Assembly (NCBI GenBank): GCA_900315565.1
Contig: OMZS01000004.1
Location: 1-64,000, forward strand
Source of the DNA: an uncultured Prevotellaceae bacterium
Lineage (GTDB): Bacteria > Bacteroidota > Bacteroidia > Bacteroidales > Bacteroidaceae
Direction: 5' to 3'
Length of the DNA stretch: 64,000 bases
Part shown: piece after piece, positions 25,127-34,089 of the stretch
Numbering within the stretch: position 1 is the stretch's first letter
Layout: every line of letters begins with the position of its first letter
Program-made: the position numbers and the translations under genes
The notes under the pieces: model-generated
What the model was told of the DNA's origin: nothing
What the model saw: only the letters and a program-made list of their open reading frames with translations
Databases searched by the model: none

Positions 25127-27114
25127 AAAGAAGCATCAGCATAGGCATTGCGGCTGCCTGTATGGCAACGCTCACCGCACAGGCACAAACGCTGAACGTG
25201 CGACAGGGCCAAGTGACTTACGCCTTCACCGCCCAGCAGGCGGGCACCATGACATACGCCGACGGCGGACAGACACTCACCATTGGAGGAAAGACGTTCA
25301 ACACGGCCGAAATAGACAAAATGGAGGTGAACACCGACAAAGTAACCAACAACCAAGTGACGGTGAACTACAACGGAACGTCGGCCTCGGTAGTGGTGGC
25401 GGGCAATGTGGCTCGCTACGTATCGGCCACCGTCAGCGGCGCACACGTGAACATCAGTCAGACCAACACCGACGATGTGGATGGCGACGAAATCAGCTAC
25501 AGCCTCGCCGGCACTTCCAGCGACGGCGAGTTCTATCTGGCGGGCAACTACAAGTGCAGCATCGACCTGAACGGACTCACGCTGACCAACGCCACCCCCG
25601 TCAGTTCGGGAGCGGCCATCCACATTCAGAACGGCAAGCGAATCAGCATCAGCTCGAAAAACGGCACGGAGAACACCCTGCGCGACGCCGCCGGAGGCGA
25701 CCAGAAGGGATGCCTCTACGTGAAAGGACATGCCGAACTGAAAGGCAAAGGAACGCTCAACGTGTATGGCAATGCCAAGCATGCCATCAAGGCGGGCGAG
25801 TACGTGGAAATGAAAAACTGCACCGTGAACGTGCTCGCGGCAGCGGGCGACGGCATCAGCTGCAACGAGTATTTCCTCATTTCAAGCGGCACGCTCAACA
25901 TCAGCGGTGTAAGCGATGACGGCATACAATGCGACATCGACGGCGACAGCTCTACCGGTCCAACCACCGACCACGAAGATGAGGACAGCGGCAACATCTA
26001 TATAGAGGGCGGAGCTATCAACATTGGTGTCACTGCCGACGCGGCCAAGGCCATCAAGGCTGAGGGCGACCTGACGGTGAGCGGAGGAACCATCACTTGC
26101 ACCACCACGGGCAACGGAACGTGGAGCGAAGACACCACCCTGAGCACCGGCGGCAAGACCAAAGCATCGACCTGCCTGAGTGCCGACGGCAACATGACCA
26201 TCAGCGGCGGAACACTCAGCCTGAGCAGTACGGGCCACGGCGGAAAAGGCATCAGCACAGATGGAACACTCACCATCAGCGGCGGCTCGACCACCATCAG
26301 CACCACGGGCGGAAGAGTGGTTTATATCAACGGAACGCTCTACAACGGATACACGGGCGACGACCGCACGCTCGAGCACCTTGACAGCAACTACAAGTCG
26401 TCGGCCAAAGGCATCAAGGCCGACGGTGACATCAGCATCAGCGGCGGCACTATCAGCGTGACTACCACCGGTCTGGGCGGCGAGGGCATTGAGAGCAAGG
26501 CCGTTCTCACCATCAGCGACGGCGAAGTGACCTGCAACACCTACGACGACGGCATCAACTCGAAGAGCCACATGTATATCAAGGGCGGCTACGTGTATGC
26601 CCGCTCCACCAACAACGACGGACTCGACGCCAACGGCAACTGTTACATACAAGGAGGCGTCATCTACGCCATCAGCGGTGGCGGAGCCGAAGTGGCCATC
26701 GACGCCAACACCGAGAGCAACTACAAACTCTACGTCACCGGTGGCACCATCTTTGCCATTGGAGGACTGGAGCGAGGAGCCAGCATCAGTGGCGGCACCT
26801 GCATGAGTGTCAGTTCGTGGAATGCCAACACATGGTATGCCCTCTACAACGGCAACTCGCTGGTGGGAGCCTTCAAGACACCATCCGCATCGTCAACTCA
26901 GCCCGGCATGAGCCAAGCACCCGGTCAGGGTGGCCCCGGCGGCCCTGGCGGTGGCATGGGAGGCGGCCAGCAAATGGTGGTCTATACCACGTCAACGCCC
27001 AGCCTCACCTCGGGTGTGAGCGTCAGCGGCGGTACCAGCATCTGGAACGGCCAGGGCAACACGGGATGCACCGTCAGCGGCGGCAGCGGTGTGAGTCTCA
27101 GCTCTTACAGATAA
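25123..27114 (+). CDS. Exported carbohydrate-binding beta-helix protein (Cthe_2159 family)
   Basis: 663 residues. Signal peptide to about residue 21 (ACMATLTAQA). The body is a right-handed beta-helix of short repeats such as GDLTVSGGTITCTTTG, GNMTISGGTLSLSSTG, GDISISGGTISVTTTG and GGEGIESKAVLTISDGEV, characteristic of the Cthe_2159 family, whose founding member binds acidic polysaccharides such as pectin. A Gly/Pro-rich linker (about 592-610) precedes a last Ser-rich segment. Coupled by ATGA overlap to the small exported protein and followed by a two-component pair, it may be surface-exposed and sugar-responsive; that link is inference. Confidence 0.8.
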   Translation: MKRSISIGIAAACMATLTAQAQTLNVRQGQVTYAFTAQQAGTMTYADGGQTLTIGGKTFNTAEIDKMEVNTDKVTNNQVTVNYNGTSASVVVAGNVARYVSATVSGAHVNISQTNTDDVDGDEISYSLAGTSSDGEFYLAGNYKCSIDLNGLTLTNATPVSSGAAIHIQNGKRISISSKNGTENTLRDAAGGDQKGCLYVKGHAELKGKGTLNVYGNAKHAIKAGEYVEMKNCTVNVLAAAGDGISCNEYFLISSGTLNISGVSDDGIQCDIDGDSSTGPTTDHEDEDSGNIYIEGGAINIGVTADAAKAIKAEGDLTVSGGTITCTTTGNGTWSEDTTLSTGGKTKASTCLSADGNMTISGGTLSLSSTGHGGKGISTDGTLTISGGSTTISTTGGRVVYINGTLYNGYTGDDRTLEHLDSNYKSSAKGIKADGDISISGGTISVTTTGLGGEGIESKAVLTISDGEVTCNTYDDGINSKSHMYIKGGYVYARSTNNDGLDANGNCYIQGGVIYAISGGGAEVAIDANTESNYKLYVTGGTIFAIGGLERGASISGGTCMSVSSWNANTWYALYNGNSLVGAFKTPSASSTQPGMSQAPGQGGPGGPGGGMGGGQQMVVYTTSTPSLTSGVSVSGGTSIWNGQGNTGCTVSGGSGVSLSSYR

Positions 27115-27121
27115 GCATAAG

Positions 27122-27168
27122 ATAGGAGCGAAGGCAAACAGCCTGCAGGCTGCCGCCTTCGCTCCTAT
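27122..27168. terminator. Nested hairpin after the beta-helix gene
   Basis: A perfect 14-bp stem (27122-27135 with 27155-27168) encloses a 12-bp palindrome AGCCTGCAGGCT. There is little poly-T, so it may attenuate rather than end transcription into the kinase gene. Confidence 0.6.
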
Positions 27169-27220
27169 TCTATCAGCGACAAAACACACAATAAACCCAA
27201 CAGCAAAAACGTTATAGCTT

Positions 27221-28363
27221 ATGGGAAAACATCTACGCCTGATGAAGAAACACGAAATCAAGGAAAACATCATCTATCTGGCACTCTGGGGCATACTGTT
27301 TCTGGCTCCCGTGCTGACCAACTACCTGCGCACGCTCTCCGACACGCACGCCAGTTTTCAGTGGACGGAGATTGGGATGGTGTGGCGTTCGTATGCTTTT
27401 TTCCTTGTGGTGTTTCTCGTTCATAACTTTCTGTTGGCACCCCTGTTGGTGTATAAGCAGCGTAAGGCGCTCTATTTCTCGTTGGTGACGCTATTGGTGG
27501 GAGTGTTTTTCGTTTACCACTGCACCAGCCACCACGGGGGTCCCCAGCCTGGCGAACGGCCAGGAATGGAAGAAATGCACCGTCCACCCATGCATGGCAT
27601 GGCTCCGCCGCCCAAACCCGGTGAAAAAGGATTCAAGCCCCACGACGGGCACCGCCCGCCCATGATGTTTGGCCAGCACGATGTGGTGATGCTCGTGGTA
27701 ATGGTGCTCATGCTGGGCATGAACCTCGGCGTGAAACTCTATTTCAAGGCCGACAACGATGCCAAACAAATGGACGAGCTGGCCAACAAGAACCTTGAGC
27801 AGCAGCTGGAGTATCTGAAATATCAGATAAATCCACACTTCTTCATGAACACGCTGAACAACATTCACGCGCTGGTGGATATTAATCCCGAAAAGGCAAA
27901 GGACACCATTCTGGAACTGTCGAAACTCATGCGATACGTGCTTTACGAAGGCGCGAAACCGCAAGTGCCGCTGCAGCACGAGGTGAACTTTCTGAACAAC
28001 TACATCACCCTGATGAAAATACGCTACACAGACCGCGTCAGGATAACGGTGAACACGCCAGCGTCAATGCCCGACAAGAATGTGCCGCCACTGCTGTTTA
28101 TCACCTTCGTGGAGAATGCCTTTAAACACGGGGTGAGCTACCAGCGGGAGTCGTTTATCGACGTTACACTGCTCACCGAGGGCGACCGCGTGAAATTTGT
28201 ATGCCGCAACAGCAAGACCGACGAGGCCGACGACACGCACGGCGGCGTGGGACTGGCCAATGTCAGAAAGCGGCTCGACCTGATTTACGGCAATGACTAC
28301 ATGCTCGACATTACCGACGAGCCGGGCGTTTACGATGTAAGGCTGGGCATACCCCTGTTGTGA
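27221..28363 (+). CDS. LytS/YpdA-type sensor histidine kinase with His/Met-rich periplasmic loop
   Basis: 380 residues. Four membrane helices (about 17-36, 57-79, 84-101, 154-174). The loop 102-153 between helices 3 and 4, predicted periplasmic, is rich in His, Met and Pro (HRPPMHGMAPPPKPGEKG, HDGHRPPMMFGQHD), with about eight His and six Met from residue 100 on. The kinase part has YQINPHFFMNTLNNI with phospho-acceptor His206 and an ATPase lid FVENAFKHGV and GGVGLANVRKRLDLIYG. It pairs with the LytTR regulator 43 bp downstream. The loop suggests metal or peptide sensing. Confidence 0.87.
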   Translation: MGKHLRLMKKHEIKENIIYLALWGILFLAPVLTNYLRTLSDTHASFQWTEIGMVWRSYAFFLVVFLVHNFLLAPLLVYKQRKALYFSLVTLLVGVFFVYHCTSHHGGPQPGERPGMEEMHRPPMHGMAPPPKPGEKGFKPHDGHRPPMMFGQHDVVMLVVMVLMLGMNLGVKLYFKADNDAKQMDELANKNLEQQLEYLKYQINPHFFMNTLNNIHALVDINPEKAKDTILELSKLMRYVLYEGAKPQVPLQHEVNFLNNYITLMKIRYTDRVRITVNTPASMPDKNVPPLLFITFVENAFKHGVSYQRESFIDVTLLTEGDRVKFVCRNSKTDEADDTHGGVGLANVRKRLDLIYGNDYMLDITDEPGVYDVRLGIPLL

Positions 28364-28406
28364 AAAGAAAAACTGAAGACTAAGACCAAAGAACGAAAAA
28401 CGGAAC

Positions 28407-29132
28407 ATGATGATAAGGGTTCTTGCTATCGACGACGAGCCGCTGGCATTGCAGCAGCTGGCTTCCTACATCGAGAAAATACCGTTTCTGCAGCTGGTGG
28501 CCGAGTGCCAGAGCGCACTGGAGGCACGCACCATTATGAACGAAGAGCAGATAGACGCCATCTTCGTTGACATCAACATGCCCGACCTCAGCGGCATGGA
28601 TTTCGTGCGCTCGCTGGCTGCACCGCCGTTGGTGGTGTTCACCACGGCCTACTCGGAGTACGCCGTCGAGGGCTTTCGCGTGAATGCCATCGACTATCTG
28701 CTGAAACCCTTCGGACTGGACGACTTCAAACGAGCCGCCAACAAGGTGAAGGCCCAATACGACCTGCTGAACACCGCCGTGGTGTCGGCTGTGGACGAGG
28801 ACGACGCGCTGTTTCTGAAAACCGAGTACAAGGTGGTGCGCATCAATGTGGCCGACATCCGCTACGTGGAGGGCATGAGCGAATACCTACGCATTTACCT
28901 GGAAGGCCAGCCCAAGCCGCTCATCGTGCTGCTGGCCATGAAAAAGCTGGAAGAGCGGCTACCGTCGGCTTCGTTTATGCGCATACACCGCTCGTACCTC
29001 ATCAATCTGAAGAAGATTCAGGAGGTAAACAAAAACCGTGTCATTATGGATGCCGACACTTACCTTCCTATCGGCGACATGTATAAGGAGGCTTTCAACC
29101 AATATCTGAGCACCAAGTTTCTTGGCAAATAG
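28407..29132 (+). CDS. LytTR-family response regulator
   Basis: 241 residues. Receiver domain 1-120 with phospho-acceptor Asp55 (AIFVDINMPDLSGMDF) and the switch residues FTTAYSEYAV and YLLKPF. A LytTR DNA-binding domain fills about 135-235 (FLKTEYKVVRINVADIRYVE, SFMRIHRSYLINLKKI). Such regulators bind paired direct repeats upstream of envelope or surface-protein genes. It follows the histidine kinase, so the two form one system. Start could be either of two adjacent Met codons. Confidence 0.92.
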   Translation: MMIRVLAIDDEPLALQQLASYIEKIPFLQLVAECQSALEARTIMNEEQIDAIFVDINMPDLSGMDFVRSLAAPPLVVFTTAYSEYAVEGFRVNAIDYLLKPFGLDDFKRAANKVKAQYDLLNTAVVSAVDEDDALFLKTEYKVVRINVADIRYVEGMSEYLRIYLEGQPKPLIVLLAMKKLEERLPSASFMRIHRSYLINLKKIQEVNKNRVIMDADTYLPIGDMYKEAFNQYLSTKFLGK

Positions 29133-29207
29133 CCTGGCAACGGCGGAAAGGCCATTGCCAGGCCGAAGCCTTAAAACACGGCTGAAAGCCGATAGCCGTC
29201 GCGATGC

Positions 29208-30080
29208 TTACTGGCCAATCTCAATGACGTACTCGCTCATGAACGAGGCACCGGGAAGCAGATGGTTCATCAGGTATTTATCTTTCAGCTCACCACTGTA
29301 CTCTACGTAGTCGCTCACGCCAAACCACGGCTCAATGCATACAAAAGGGGCATTCTTGCCATAAGGACTCCACACAGCCACGCAGGGCATGTTGAAACTG
29401 ACCGTCACCACCTTGTTATACTCGCGGTCGAGAATGCTGATTTGATGCAACTGGCAGTGGTCGAACTGCAGCGAGTCGTCCTTGAAATCTTCCTCGGTGA
29501 AGTTCCACACGCCATTTTTGGTCGTTACCTCTGAATGCTCGTGAGTGATGCACCCCTCGATGTTGCCCACGATGCGTTGCAGGGGATTTTTGTTGTCGAA
29601 AAGCAGCTGCCCGTGCATGGGTTCGCCGTCTTTAACGTCAGGAAGGTTGAAAGCAGGATGAGCACCTATCTGAAAATGAATTTCGCGCGTGTCGGTGTTG
29701 TGAACATGCCAAACCACGTGAATCTTGTTGCCGTCGAGACGGTAGGTTACCGAGAGCAAGAAGTGGTAAGGATAAACATTGAGCGTCTGTTCTGAACTCT
29801 CCAAAGCGTAGGTGACGCGATCGGCTGTTTTTCTGATAAGACGGAAATCGCTGTCGCGAGCAAAACCGTGGCGGCTCAAGGAGTATTCGCGGCCTTCGGC
29901 GCGGTACTTGTCTTTCCACACGCCACAGACCAGAGGAAACAGGATGGGAGAATGTCGGTTCCAGCATTGGGGATCGGCCTGCCAAAGATATTCCTTGCCA
30001 TTGGCATCTTTGATGCTCTGCAGTTCGGCTCCGTGTTCTGAAATTTCGATGGTGAGTTGTTGGTTGCTTAGTTGTTCCAT
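29208..30080 (-). CDS. Aldose 1-epimerase family protein
   Basis: 290 residues, cytoplasmic. Galactose-mutarotase fold: GAELQSIKDANGKEYLWQAD, PILFPLVCGVW, RHGFARDSDF with His71, IGAHPAFNLP and CIEPWFGVSDY with the catalytic Glu. The group (LacX/YeaD-like) interconverts sugar anomers, possibly hexose phosphates. It converges on the LytTR gene and no partner gene is evident. Confidence 0.85.
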   Translation of the reverse strand: MEQLSNQQLTIEISEHGAELQSIKDANGKEYLWQADPQCWNRHSPILFPLVCGVWKDKYRAEGREYSLSRHGFARDSDFRLIRKTADRVTYALESSEQTLNVYPYHFLLSVTYRLDGNKIHVVWHVHNTDTREIHFQIGAHPAFNLPDVKDGEPMHGQLLFDNKNPLQRIVGNIEGCITHEHSEVTTKNGVWNFTEEDFKDDSLQFDHCQLHQISILDREYNKVVTVSFNMPCVAVWSPYGKNAPFVCIEPWFGVSDYVEYSGELKDKYLMNHLLPGASFMSEYVIEIGQ

Positions 30081-30149
30081 AATACTTGTTTTAAGGATAT
30101 CATATATAAAGAAATGACGCCCGGCAGAGTTTGCCGGGCATCACGGTTC

Positions 30150-30827
30150 TTAGAAGTTGATGCCAACGCTGGCGAAGAGGGTGCCAGTGTGCGAGTCGTC
30201 GAAGGTGTCGTTGCAGATGTTGGCCAGTCCGGCATCGTAGCCTCCCTCAATATAGAACATGTCGAGCATGATGCCGCAACCGAAGCGCAGGCCACCGTCG
30301 AACCGGCGGAAATTGTAATCGTTGAACGAACTCTCGGACACGCGGTCGCCGAAATCCTTGATGCGCCCGCTCACGCCCCCGGCAAGGTAGCCTCCCAAGA
30401 AAGGCGCAATGGCGATGTTGTCGGCTACTTTGAACTGATACTTCAGCACGAGCGGCACTTCTACATAGTTGAGCGAGTAGGTGAACTTTCGGCCATCGTA
30501 GTTGCCTTTGCCGCCTTTCTCGGTATAGAGCACACCCGTTTCGAAAAAGAGCGGGGCTGAGGGTGAAAGAAGCACGCCAAGCACAAGACCGGCATTGAGA
30601 CCCGACTTCATGCTTCCGCCATTAAGGTAACGGTCGTCTGAACTGACGGTGGCTCCGTTGGCACCCACGCGCAGTCCGTAATAAACATACGGGTCAACGT
30701 AGCTGCGGTGGATGGGAGCCGCCGGACGGGCATAGCGGCTTCGATAACTGCCGTAAGGGCGGTATTGAGCAAATGTGGGCAGTGCCGTGATGAGGGCGAG
30801 TGCCAAGAGGATGATGTTCTTTTTCAT
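30150..30827 (-). CDS. Small outer-membrane beta-barrel protein
   Basis: 225 residues from MKKNIILLALALITALP; the longer upstream frame is not supported. After the signal peptide an Arg/Tyr-rich segment (YRPYGSYRSRYARPAAP) precedes beta strands typical of an 8-stranded porin-like barrel (YGLRVGANGATVS, PLFFETGVLYTEKGG, YVEVPLVLKYQFK, IAPFLGGYLAGG), ending LFASVGINF with terminal Phe. Function unknown. Tyr/Arg-rich N-termini like this occur in other Bacteroidetes barrels. Confidence 0.75.
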   Translation of the reverse strand: MKKNIILLALALITALPTFAQYRPYGSYRSRYARPAAPIHRSYVDPYVYYGLRVGANGATVSSDDRYLNGGSMKSGLNAGLVLGVLLSPSAPLFFETGVLYTEKGGKGNYDGRKFTYSLNYVEVPLVLKYQFKVADNIAIAPFLGGYLAGGVSGRIKDFGDRVSESSFNDYNFRRFDGGLRFGCGIMLDMFYIEGGYDAGLANICNDTFDDSHTGTLFASVGINF

Positions 30828-31031
30828 GTTGATAGTTGTTGTTTTTTTAGGGGTTATTTCAATGGAGGGGATATGTGGGGGCAGTGGCGGTGCCACTGCT
30901 TACGCAAAGCCTGAACAGAGGACGGCGAGGACAAGACTGATGGCAGCTGCGCTTGCATTTTTAATGCCGGGCTTGGGCATTGGGGCAGCTGGGCTTGCAT
31001 TTCTGTTGCAAAGTAAGCGAAAAAAGGGGGA

Positions 31032-31070
31032 AAGAAAAAGGATTTTCCCCTATATTGCAGGGGAAAATCC
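31032..31070 (-). terminator. Terminator of the 31136 barrel gene
   Basis: Minus strand: an 11-bp stem (31060-31070 with 31040-31050) is followed by TTTTTCTTT. It lies in a 308-bp gap (30828-31135) that otherwise holds only an imperfect direct repeat (GCAGCTGCGCTTGCATTT-like, near 30945 and 30988). Confidence 0.75.
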
Positions 31071-31135
31071 CTAAAAAGCTTGTTTTATCATTGCCGACGG
31101 CAGCTTTGGTTATTGGCAAAGCCGCTGCGCCAGAT

Positions 31136-31642
31136 TTAGAATTTGAAGCCTACGCCAAGGTTGGCATAAACAAAGTTGCTCCACACGCCTGGCTGATATT
31201 TCACCTCACCCATGAGGAAAAGGTTGTCGGTGAGGCCCAACTGTGCGCCGCCACCCACCTGAAAACCAAAGTCGGTGTAGTTGCTGGCACTATAGTGGAG
31301 ACTTGACTTTCCGAAATTCGCGGTGTATTCCTCCGACTTCACGAAACTGACACCCACACCAGCTATGGGATAGACAAAGAATCGCTCACCCACATTGAGC
31401 AGGTAGTGAACATTGGCAAAGGCCATGACATCCGATGCATGCTCTTTCACAGGCCAATAGTCGCCCTCAACTTCGGCACGGATGTGTTTGGTGATGTTAT
31501 ACTGGGCTTTGAGTCCAAAGCCGATGCGCGACTCATTGAAACCGAACGAGCCTTTGGCTCCAACGGCAAAGTCGCCTGCCTGCTGGGCGTATGCGCCCAA
31601 ACTGAGCAGGGCTACACACAATGTAACTAATAACTTTTTCAT
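31136..31642 (-). CDS. Small outer-membrane beta-barrel protein (porin-like)
   Basis: 168 residues. Signal peptide MKKLLVTLCVALLSLGAYAQ, then short barrel strands (FAVGAKGSFGFNESRIGFGL, HIRAEVEGDYWP, FFVYPIAGVGVSFV, FGFQVGGGAQLGLTDNLF) ending YANLGVGFKF with terminal Phe, as expected for Bam-assembled barrels. OmpX/PorT-like in size. Function unknown. It has its own promoter and terminator, so it is a single-gene unit. Confidence 0.8.
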   Translation of the reverse strand: MKKLLVTLCVALLSLGAYAQQAGDFAVGAKGSFGFNESRIGFGLKAQYNITKHIRAEVEGDYWPVKEHASDVMAFANVHYLLNVGERFFVYPIAGVGVSFVKSEEYTANFGKSSLHYSASNYTDFGFQVGGGAQLGLTDNLFLMGEVKYQPGVWSNFVYANLGVGFKF

Positions 31643-31727
31643 ATCGTCGTTTTGTGTTTAAATGATTTTATCGAATATCTCCTTAATCCCTACAACCAGG
31701 AAAAGACGTATATATATTAATACGGTA

Positions 31728-31735
31728 CAAAGATA
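31728..31735 (-). promoter_or_regulatory. -7 box of the 31136 barrel gene
   Basis: TATCTTTG on the minus strand, about 85 nt from the ATG at 31642. The -33 element is weak. The surrounding 345-bp gap (31643-31987) holds this and the divergent SPFH promoter; nothing else is seen. Confidence 0.6.
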
Positions 31736-31930
31736 CTATTTTTTCCGCAGAAAACCTTTTATGTCATTAAAAAAACTAAAAAACATGCACGATTATTGAT
31801 GTTTGACAGAAAATGAACCGAAAAGCATCTGTACACAGCTCCATTCCGCACGAACAAACCACAACGGAAAGGAAATGAAAAACTATGTTAAAAATACGAG
31901 GAAAAGCATACAACCTATAAAACAAAACAC

Positions 31931-31938
31931 TATCTTTG
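31931..31938 (+). promoter_or_regulatory. -7 box of the SPFH operon
   Basis: TATCTTTG on the + strand, about 50 nt before ATG 31988. No good TTG at -33. Confidence 0.6.
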
Positions 31939-31987
31939 CAATATCAAAATGATATCAACTTCATAACTAACAAAAATCAATTAGACA

Positions 31988-32932
31988 ATGGAAACAAAAA
32001 ACGAATTCTCTTTCAACGGATCAGCCTTCAACGGATTTCTCATGCTGGCAGTCAACCTCATCGTGCTGCTGCTCTCGGCTGTACTGGTCATCTATGGCAT
32101 TTTGGTGGAGCCCATCATCATTCTGGCTGGCCTTTTCCTATTGCTGGTGAACATCATCATGTGGTGCGGATTCCTGATGCTGGAACCCAACGAGGCACGC
32201 GTGCTGACATGGTTCGGAAAATACAGTGGCACGTTCACCCGCACAGGTTTCTACTGGGTGAACCCTTTCTACACCTCGAAGAAACTGTCGCTGCGCGCCC
32301 GCAACCTTGACGCAGAGCCCATCAAAGTGAACGACAAGACAGGCAACCCCGTCATGATTGGCCTGGTGCTGGTATGGCGGCTGAAAGACACCTACAAGGC
32401 CATGTTCGAAGTCGATTCGCTCACCATGGCCAGCAACCCCACCGAGCTTGGCGGTTCGGCCAAGAGCGTGATGAACGCACTCGAGAAATTTGTGCGCGTG
32501 CAGAGCGACGCCGCCCTGCGCCAGGTGGCAGGCCAATACGCCTACGACGACGAGGACGAAAAGGGCGACAACCCCACCCTGCGCTCAAGTGCCGACGAAA
32601 TCAACGAGCAACTGGAACAAAAACTCGACGAACGGCTTGCCATGGCCGGCATCGAAGTGGTGGAGGCACGCATCAACTACCTGGCCTACGCCCCCGAGAT
32701 TGCTGCCGTCATGCTGCGCCGCCAGCAGGCTTCGGCCATCATCACTGCCCGCGAGAAGATTGTCGAGGGTGCTGTTTCGATGGTGAAAATGGCACTGCAG
32801 AAACTCTCCGACGAGGATGTTGTAGAGCTGGACGACGACAAGAAGGCCGCCATGGTGAGCAACCTGATGGTAGTGCTCTGTGGCGACGACTCTGCCCAAC
32901 CCGTAGTGAACGCCGGAACGCTGAACCACTAA
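31988..32932 (+). CDS. SPFH/Band 7 membrane protein
   Basis: 314 residues. Two membrane helices (about 16-37 and 42-64) anchor an SPFH domain (EPNEARVLTWFGKYSGTFTR, KVNDKTGNPVMIGLVLVWRL, REKIVEGAVSMVKMAL). Stomatin/flotillin relatives scaffold membrane microdomains and modulate proteases. The acidic insertion AYDDEDEKGDN is notable. An Arc-like gene follows after 7 bp, a pairing seen in this group. Confidence 0.9.
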   Translation: METKNEFSFNGSAFNGFLMLAVNLIVLLLSAVLVIYGILVEPIIILAGLFLLLVNIIMWCGFLMLEPNEARVLTWFGKYSGTFTRTGFYWVNPFYTSKKLSLRARNLDAEPIKVNDKTGNPVMIGLVLVWRLKDTYKAMFEVDSLTMASNPTELGGSAKSVMNALEKFVRVQSDAALRQVAGQYAYDDEDEKGDNPTLRSSADEINEQLEQKLDERLAMAGIEVVEARINYLAYAPEIAAVMLRRQQASAIITAREKIVEGAVSMVKMALQKLSDEDVVELDDDKKAAMVSNLMVVLCGDDSAQPVVNAGTLNH

Positions 32933-32939
32933 AACACGC

Positions 32940-33164
32940 ATGGCAAAAAAAGAAACAAAAACCAAAAATTTCATCCTTCGTGTAGATTCCGACACGATGG
33001 ACGCTATTGAAGCGTGGGCCGCCGATGAGTTCCGCAGCACCAACGGGCAGCTGCAATGGATTATCACCGAGGCCCTACGCAAGGCGAAACGACTGCCCAA
33101 GCGAAACGAAAGGAAAACCGACCAGAAAGGAGACCCGCAAAATGATGATCAACCGCAAACGTGA
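32940..33164 (+). CDS. Arc/CopG-like ribbon-helix-helix protein
   Basis: 74 residues. TKNFILRVDSDTMDAIEAWA and QLQWIITEALRKAKRL fit a ribbon-helix-helix DNA-binding fold, with a basic, disordered tail. It lies between the SPFH gene (7 bp) and a DUF1648 gene it overlaps by 23 bp. It may regulate this small operon. The family is usually labelled Arc-family DNA-binding. Confidence 0.75.
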   Translation: MAKKETKTKNFILRVDSDTMDAIEAWAADEFRSTNGQLQWIITEALRKAKRLPKRNERKTDQKGDPQNDDQPQT

Positions 33165-33648
33165 CAAGACTCCCGACAACAGCTTCACCCGAATGCCGCG
33201 CACACTGGAAAGCACGGTGTTCGAGTTGCTAACCCTGATGCTCATCATCGTGCTTTGGGCTGTAGCCGTCTTAGCCTACAGCCACGCGCCCGAAGTCATC
33301 CCTGTCCACTTCGACGTAAAAGGCAACGCCAACGGCTACGAAAGTCCTGTGAGCCTGCTGATGGTCGCTGCCATCGGAACACTCATCAGCGGGCTCATGC
33401 TGGCCGCGGCCTACGCACCAAAGCAAAAATCGAAGATGGGCTCAAAAATCAACAACTATGCCCAAATGGTAGTGGTGGCTCGCATGCTGCGCGTGATGGC
33501 TGTGCTCTTGGTGACGCTGTTCATCTGCATAGAAGTCATGATGAGCCAGCCCGATGCCCGGATTCCGAAAATCCTCACCGTAGTGCTAGTAGCGCTCATA
33601 GTGGCGACACCTATTGCCGGTGCTATTGCCGTTAGCTGCAAACGTTAG
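33142..33648 (+). CDS. DUF1648-domain membrane protein
   Basis: 168 residues from the first of two adjacent ATGs inside the end of the Arc-like gene. Four membrane helices (ELLTLMLIIVLWAVAVLAYS, SLLMVAAIGTLISGLMLAA, MLRVMAVLLVTLFICIEVM, LTVVLVALIVATPIAGAIAV). The DUF1648 signature IPVHFDVKGNANGY lies after helix 1. Relatives include SdpI-like immunity proteins, but the domain alone does not give function. Confidence 0.78.
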   Translation: MMINRKRDKTPDNSFTRMPRTLESTVFELLTLMLIIVLWAVAVLAYSHAPEVIPVHFDVKGNANGYESPVSLLMVAAIGTLISGLMLAAAYAPKQKSKMGSKINNYAQMVVVARMLRVMAVLLVTLFICIEVMMSQPDARIPKILTVVLVALIVATPIAGAIAVSCKR

Positions 33649-33698
33649 TGCCCCGCCCTCGATTTTGGGACACGGAGCATAAAAACATGTGCAAATAG

Positions 33699-33729
33699 TT
33701 TGAGTTTTAGAAAAAACTTACTATTTTTG
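33699..33729 (+). promoter_or_regulatory. Promoter of the GlsB-like gene
   Basis: TTTG (33699-33702), 19 bp, TATTTTTG (33722-33729), about 50 nt before ATG 33785. Confidence 0.75.
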
Positions 33730-33784
33730 CAGACAGATAACCAACAACAACAAACCATTAACATTAACTTTTAAACACAGCAAA

Positions 33785-34027
33785 ATGGGATTACTTTTTT
33801 CTATTATCGTAGGCGCTGTTGCCGGCTGGCTGGCTGGTAAGATTATGCGCGGAGGCGGCTTCGGCTTCCTCATCAATCTGCTGCTCGGATTAGTGGGCGG
33901 CGCAGTAGGCGGATGGCTTTTCACTCTTCTCGGCATCGACTGGAGCAACGGCTGGATTGGCCAGATTGGCACAGCCGTGGTGGGAGCCGTAGTAGTGCTC
34001 TGGGTGGCTTCGCTATTCAAGAAGTAA
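33785..34027 (+). CDS. GlsB/YeaQ/YmgE family stress-response membrane protein
   Basis: 80 residues and almost wholly hydrophobic: IIVGAVAGWLAGKIMRGGGF, LLGLVGGAVGGWLFTLLG and IGTAVVGAVVVLWVASLF form three Gly-rich helices typical of the transglycosylase-associated (Transgly_assoc) family, which is induced by stress in several bacteria. It has its own promoter and precedes a sigma factor gene by 62 bp. Confidence 0.9.
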   Translation: MGLLFSIIVGAVAGWLAGKIMRGGGFGFLINLLLGLVGGAVGGWLFTLLGIDWSNGWIGQIGTAVVGAVVVLWVASLFKK

Positions 34028-34089
34028 CCACCCGACAATTAAGAAAAACAAAAAACACAGGCTAAAGCAACAAGCCAACCTTACATTGT

